Source: Balaenoptera acutorostrata | Lineage: Eukaryota; Chordata; Mammalia; Artiodactyla; Balaenopteridae | Length of the DNA stretch: 64,000 bases | Reading direction: 5' to 3' | NCBI RefSeq assembly: GCF_949987535.1 | Contig: NC_080078.1 | Coordinates: 47,766,207-47,830,206, forward strand | In this document: piece by piece, positions 59,915 to 64,000 of the stretch | Numbering within the stretch: the stretch's first letter is position 1 | Layout of the letters: each line of letters opens with the position of its first letter | Notes under the pieces: generated by a model | What the model saw: the letters and a program-made list of their open reading frames with translations, nothing else | Databases searched by the model: none | What the model was told of the DNA's origin: nothing | Program-made: the position numbers and the translations under genes

Positions 59915-60528
59915 GGAGTGCTACGAAATGCTTTCCTGAGGAAGTGACTAATTGAAAACTAAGTTGGAATCTGAAGCACGAAGCTGAATTATCCTGGCAG
60001 TGGTAATGGGGGACAGGGAGAAAGAAGTGGGGCAGAAAAAGAGCATTTTAAAGAAAGAGACCAGCCTGAACAAAGTCTCGGAGGTAAGAGGAAGCAAAAG
60101 CATTCGAAGAACATCAAGACTTTGTCAAAACTGAAGCCTGAATGCCAAAGGGTTAGCAAGAGATGGAGAGGTAGGTCTGGAGAAGGAGGAAGAAGGCAGA
60201 CGAGGCAGGGCCTTGTGAGCCATGCAAACAAGTTTTCACTTTACCCTAAGAGCAATGGAGGATGTCTGAGGAATTTTAATCAGCAGAGTGATGTTATCTG
60301 TGATTAAAAACAAAGTCATCGTGACTGGATTGGATAGGAGCAAGGAGGAGGCAGGGAGACCAGTCAGGAGGAAGGTGAGGGACGCTGTGTGTACCAGAGA
60401 AGGGGTGATGGCACTCAAGAGAAGTGGAAAGATTCCAGAGCCAATTAGAAGGACTTGGTAATTGATACATACATGATATAACTAATGTAAGATTAATGAT
60501 ACCATTATAAAGTATATGTAATAAATAA
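59915..60528 (-). mobile_element. L2 LINE, antisense, segment 2
   Basis: 'agaccagcctgaacaaagtc', 'ggcagggccttgtgagccat', 'gcagagtgatgttatctgtg' and 'gcagggagaccagtcaggag' continue the reverse-oriented L2 in order. Confidence 0.65.
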
Positions 60529-60530
60529 TA

Positions 60531-60747
60531 CAATTGACCCTTGAACAACACAGGGGTTTAGGGGCACGGACCCTCCATGCAGTTCAAGATCTGAGTATAA
60601 CTTTACAGATGGTCCTCATATACATGGTACTGTATACTTGGTTCCACATCCGTGGATTCAACCAACTGCAGGTCGTGTAGTACTGTCGTACGTATTTATT
60701 GAAAAAATTCCATGCAGTTCAAGCCCATGCTGTCCAAGGGTTAACTG
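60531..60747. mobile_element. Tigger-family MITE
   Basis: The inverted ends 'caattgacccttgaacaaca' and 'tgtccaagggttaactg' are flanked by TA at 60529-60530 and 60748-60749. The interior ('ccacatccgtggattcaacc') is typical of Tigger MITEs. It splits the antisense L2. Confidence 0.9.
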
Positions 60748-60749
60748 TA

Positions 60750-60860
60750 TGTGTATTTCTAGGGTGAATCATGGAGAGGAGGATAAGTGAAAGGGAAGAA
60801 AGGGTCAAAGGTGATGTCTAAGTTTCTGGCTTGGGTAACTGGTATCAATCAGAGTGTGGT
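60750..60860 (-). mobile_element. L2 LINE, antisense, segment 3
   Basis: 'gtcaaaggtgatgtctaagt' and 'tctggcttgggtaactgg' match the next part of the L2 order after the MITE. Confidence 0.5.
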
Positions 60861-61910
60861 AGTAGAAAGATGGCCAAATTCTTTGACAAGTAGGGTTCTA
60901 TGTCACCTCCCCTTGACTCTGGGAAGAATCTGTGATGTCTTTAGCCAACCAGATGTGACAGAAATGACGCTGTACCAGACTGGAAGAAACTGGCAGCTTC
61001 CCGACCTGGTGTCTTGGATCTAAGGAACCAAGTTCCCAGATGGTAACCCAGATGAACTGCCAGGCCACACCCGCACCAACCGGTCAGATGTGCTAGCGAG
61101 ACATTTGGAGCTGACACCAAATGTCAAATGTCCTCCGGCCCCGCTGAGCCGCACCAGCTGACACCGTGTGGAACAGAGGCAAGCCTTTCCTGAGGAGCCC
61201 TGCCCAAGTTATAAATTCATGAGCAAAAAAAATAATTGATATTGTCTTACGCTAATAACTTTCCGGGTGCTTTGTTACACAGCCATAAATAATCACAGAG
61301 AGAGAGACAATGAGAAGAGAAATTGTCATGATTTAGCTGAAGGCAACCAGACAGGGTTAAGCAATCTCGGTCCCTCAAGTATTCCTACTTGGTGGAATGT
61401 CGCAGGAAAGCAGAGTGCCTGATAGTATGGGGTACACTAGTACTTTGGGATGAACTTGGAAGGAGTTAATTCCGATCCAAATTAACCAGGGAGGAAATGA
61501 AGTATATTAAATACTTCAAGATCACACTATCATTTCGTTTGAACCACTGGAGGAAATCCAATCTCAAATTAATATAACGAAACCAGAAGCTTGCTTAAAA
61601 AATATTTCATCAGATTGCAAAGTTCAGCTTGGGGCAGGGCATATTGGAACCCTTTAATAGTTATTCTGGTACAGACATTCTTTTCATTGTGTGAGTGAAC
61701 AAAAGAAGATTAAGTGAGCACCTCTGGAACTGTCTAAGTTATCGGTGGGCACCGTCCCTATATTAATTTGGAGATCGATAAGGCTCCAGATCAGTATCAG
61801 AGCTTCATGTCAGGGGCCGGTACATGTATGTGACAGATGCAGCCAGCTGGGAAAGGAGAGCTTTTATTTGAGCTACTTCTTCTTTTATTTTTTTTAAGTT
61901 AGTCAGATAC
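60861..61910. other. Unique non-coding sequence
   Basis: No gene or confident repeat recognised. A slightly GC-richer part lies at about 61050-61200. Confidence 0.45.
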
Positions 61911-61925
61911 AGACAGTTCATTTTT

Positions 61926-62498
61926 TTTTTTTTTCCCAAAAGAATGTACATTAGTTTATTGCTTTTTGTGGTAAAACTGAAAAAAACTTATTTCAAGTCT
62001 GCTGTAATTTTATCTTAATATACATTATATGCAGTTTTCACTGTTAACTTCAGTAATAAGTACTAAAAATGTTAAAAGTCATCAAGACCATATGTTTGGC
62101 TACATTTACCTGCTACTGTTGTTATTATTTTGTTAATATTACGTTGTGTACCTGGAAGCATCAACCATCCCAATCTCTATTCACACATGCATCTAGTTCT
62201 AAAGCATATAGTTCTAGGGAGTCTTAAAATAATCTGCTGTTGATAAGTGTAATAAAAAATTCTATTTTTTCCAGTAAATTGTTTTTTTTTTTTTTTTTTT
62301 TTTTTTTTTGAATATGAAATAAAATTTATTACTTACACAGTAAACAGCGAAAGGATCCCTAAGGAGAAAGGCTCTGGAGTGAAGTAAGAGCAAAACTGGA
62401 TGGGGGCTTTGAGGGCGTATCTGGGCTGGGGGTTCCCCAGCATAGGCTAGAGGTTGTGCTATTTGACATTTCCATTGGCATAGAGGTGACAGTCCCTT
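61926..62498 (-). mobile_element. Composite retro-insertion: two mRNA-like 3' ends in one target-site duplication
   Basis: The 15-bp duplication agacagttcattttt lies at 61911-61925 and 62499-62513. On the minus strand the insert reads: segment A (62498-62310, AATAAA at 62330-62325), a 28-nt A run (62309-62282), segment B (62281-61935, AATAAA at 61960-61955), then the terminal A tail (61934-61921, overlapping the duplication). Each segment ends like a separate polyadenylated mRNA. I recognise neither source gene. The 85-aa frame at 62262-62519 reads through A and its tail and is not credible. Confidence 0.8.
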
Positions 62499-62513
62499 AG
62501 ACAGTTCATTTTT

Positions 62514-63621
62514 AAGCACTGGGATTTAGAGCTGGAATGTGGATGGGATTAAACCAGTTTTATTAGAGGAAGAGGAAGCCCAGAGGGAAAAAGGCATGAA
62601 AAACTCAGTGCCTTCTAAACTCTGACATCAGTCCGACATGCTTACCACAGAGCCAGAAACTACCTCAGTAAACCTCAGCCAAGGGCTCTATAAACTCAAG
62701 TATTATTTCTATTATCATCCTAATTATCCTCCTCATTGAAAAGGAAGAAAACACACCCTCATTGCAGACATAATGTTCAAATTATATAAGTGCCCTGGAG
62801 CTTAAGAAAGGTTAGGTATGTCTCTTGGTTTTTCATGAAAGGAACTTAGACTTACTCATTCAGGCTATTAATTACTAGCATTTCTTCAATGTAATTACAG
62901 TCTTTTTAGGAAATGGGTTGCTGCACATTTTTCCACCCAAAGACACAATAGAGAGTCTAACTCCTCTGTGGTATTTAAAACATGTTAGTCAATGGATAGG
63001 TAAGTGGTTCAAAGGAAAAAGCAGCAGTACTGCCATCATTAACCATGACTCAGATGCGGCCGCTGTTTGGCGAAGGCAAATTCCAAATACCTCCTCAGAA
63101 AAATGTGGCCATTCTCACCATTTTTATGACCTACTAAAGAGGGCATGTTGGTGTCTTCTATAATTCTGTAGTTGATGGTATTATTTCCTACGTCTATTAC
63201 ATAAGGTCTACATAATTGATTCGAACTTGAATATAGCTCCAAGAGCAATTCTATCTTCAGAGAGGAATTTTAAATGCTATTTTTTTCTTAAGAAAATGGA
63301 GATAATGCAACCCAACATGTTTCCTTTAGTGACCTGAAGTCTTAGAGACAGAATTATTGCCCTAATACTTTGATCTGTTCTACTTAAGAGTCTGAATGCC
63401 TTTCTGGTTTTTTAGGGTGATTTTATTGATCTGTTTTAACTTTAAATGTTTGCCATATTGCCTTTTAATCTTTAAACTAGTCAACCAAATAGCATTCTGT
63501 GGGAGGGAGCAAAGAAAAGGGATGGATTGCGAAGGGGAGTAAATCTTATGCCTGTCAACACCCCAAGTTTCCAATCTATTTAGAAAGTTATTTTAGAGGT
63601 TCACATGTGTCATAAGTTGAT
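62514..63621. other. Unique non-coding sequence
   Basis: No gene or confident repeat recognised. Confidence 0.45.
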
Positions 63622-63636
63622 TATTCAGCTATTCTT

Positions 63637-63843
63637 TTTTTTTTAAACATCTTTATTGGAGTATAATTGCTTTACATTGTTGTGTTAGTTGCTGCTTTAT
63701 AACAAAGTGAATCAGCTATACATATACGTATATCCCCATATCCTCTCCCTCTTGCGTCTCCCCCCAACCCTCCCTATCCCACCCCTCTAGCTGGTCACAA
63801 AGCACCGAGCTGATCTCCCTGTGCTATGCGGAGGCTTCCCATC
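63637..63843 (-). mobile_element. Young L1 3' UTR end, antisense
   Basis: Poly(T) then 'aaacatctttattggagtat', 'aacaaagtgaatcagctata' and 'aagcaccgagctgatctccc' give the reverse complement of a cetartiodactyl L1 3' end. A 15-bp duplication with one mismatch, tattcagctRttctt, lies at 63622-63636 and 63844-63858. Confidence 0.9.
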
Positions 63844-63942
63844 TATTCAGCTGTTCTTGTGGAGGTTATATAACAGCCATAAAACATGGTTCTTCCCTTC
63901 AGGAAATCATCTTTCAAAATAATGGTTGAAAGATAACACCTA

Positions 63943-64000
63943 TTGGGAGATCAGCTCGGTGCTCTGTGTCCACCTAGAGGAGTGGGATAGGGAGGGTGGG
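63943..64000 (+). mobile_element. L1 3' UTR, sense, running off the window
   Basis: 'gggagatcagctcggtgctc' and 'gggatagggagggtggg' are the inverse of part of the element at 63637-63843. The element continues beyond the window. Confidence 0.85.

Noticed and set aside
62262..62519. 85-aa ORF on the minus strand ending in poly-Lys
   Set aside because: It translates retrocopy segment A straight through its poly(A) tail.
1..64000. A multi-gene novel system
   Set aside because: Only one credible coding sequence exists in 64 kb; the rest is repeats and non-coding DNA.

Overview
The window is eukaryotic, mammalian and almost certainly cetacean. It has no operons, no prokaryotic gene order and no long multi-gene coding stretches. 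It is AT-rich intergenic DNA packed with interspersed repeats. Six copies of a tRNA-derived SINE of the CHR type are present, starting near 'ggcttccctggtggcgcagtgg' and each bounded by its own target-site duplication. CHR SINEs belong to the cetacean-hippo-ruminant clade. I see no BovB LINE or Bov-tA SINE (expected in ruminants) and no pig PRE-1, which leaves Cetacea (or hippo) as the source.

Layout. 1-850 holds two L1 3' ends joined in register. 851-6890 is mostly unique DNA with MIR, MER5 and old L1 pieces. 6879-9058 has two CHR SINEs. 9059-22870 has MIR, L2, Charlie and Tigger relics, one CHR SINE (16782-17083) and a long L2-like block (20935-22140). 22872-24373 is a 5'-truncated young L1 with a perfect 15-bp duplication, followed by a purine tract. 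25060-25361 is an antisense CHR SINE. 25376-43500 is mainly unique DNA with L2, MIR, MER2 and an antisense L1. 43518-43814 is the most CpG-rich CHR SINE. 44725-52600 is a LINE/LTR-rich stretch. 52603-53065 is a Tigger1-type MITE. 53337-54905 is the only convincing gene-like unit. 55545-60900 is dominated by L2 and Tigger. 61911-62513 is a composite retro-insertion with two poly(A) tails. 63622-64000 has two oppositely oriented L1 3' ends.

The single credible protein-coding sequence is an intronless, full-length, uninterrupted copy of ADI1 (acireductone dioxygenase, methionine salvage). It carries 5' UTR, 3' UTR, poly(A) signal, poly(A) tract and an 11-bp target-site duplication, so it is an mRNA-derived retrocopy. 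All four metal-ligand residues are kept, so it is either very young or retained as a retrogene. The other open frames are chance ORFs or fall inside repeats.

No new multi-gene system is visible. The most interesting points are the intact ADI1 retrocopy, the two-tailed retro-insertion near 62 kb, a probable L1 3' transduction at 49.3 kb, a perfect 15-bp hairpin made by an apparent inverted micro-duplication at 56.3 kb, and a few unique AT-rich blocks that could be conserved enhancers. Repeat family names come from remembered consensus sequences and were not checked with RepeatMasker.
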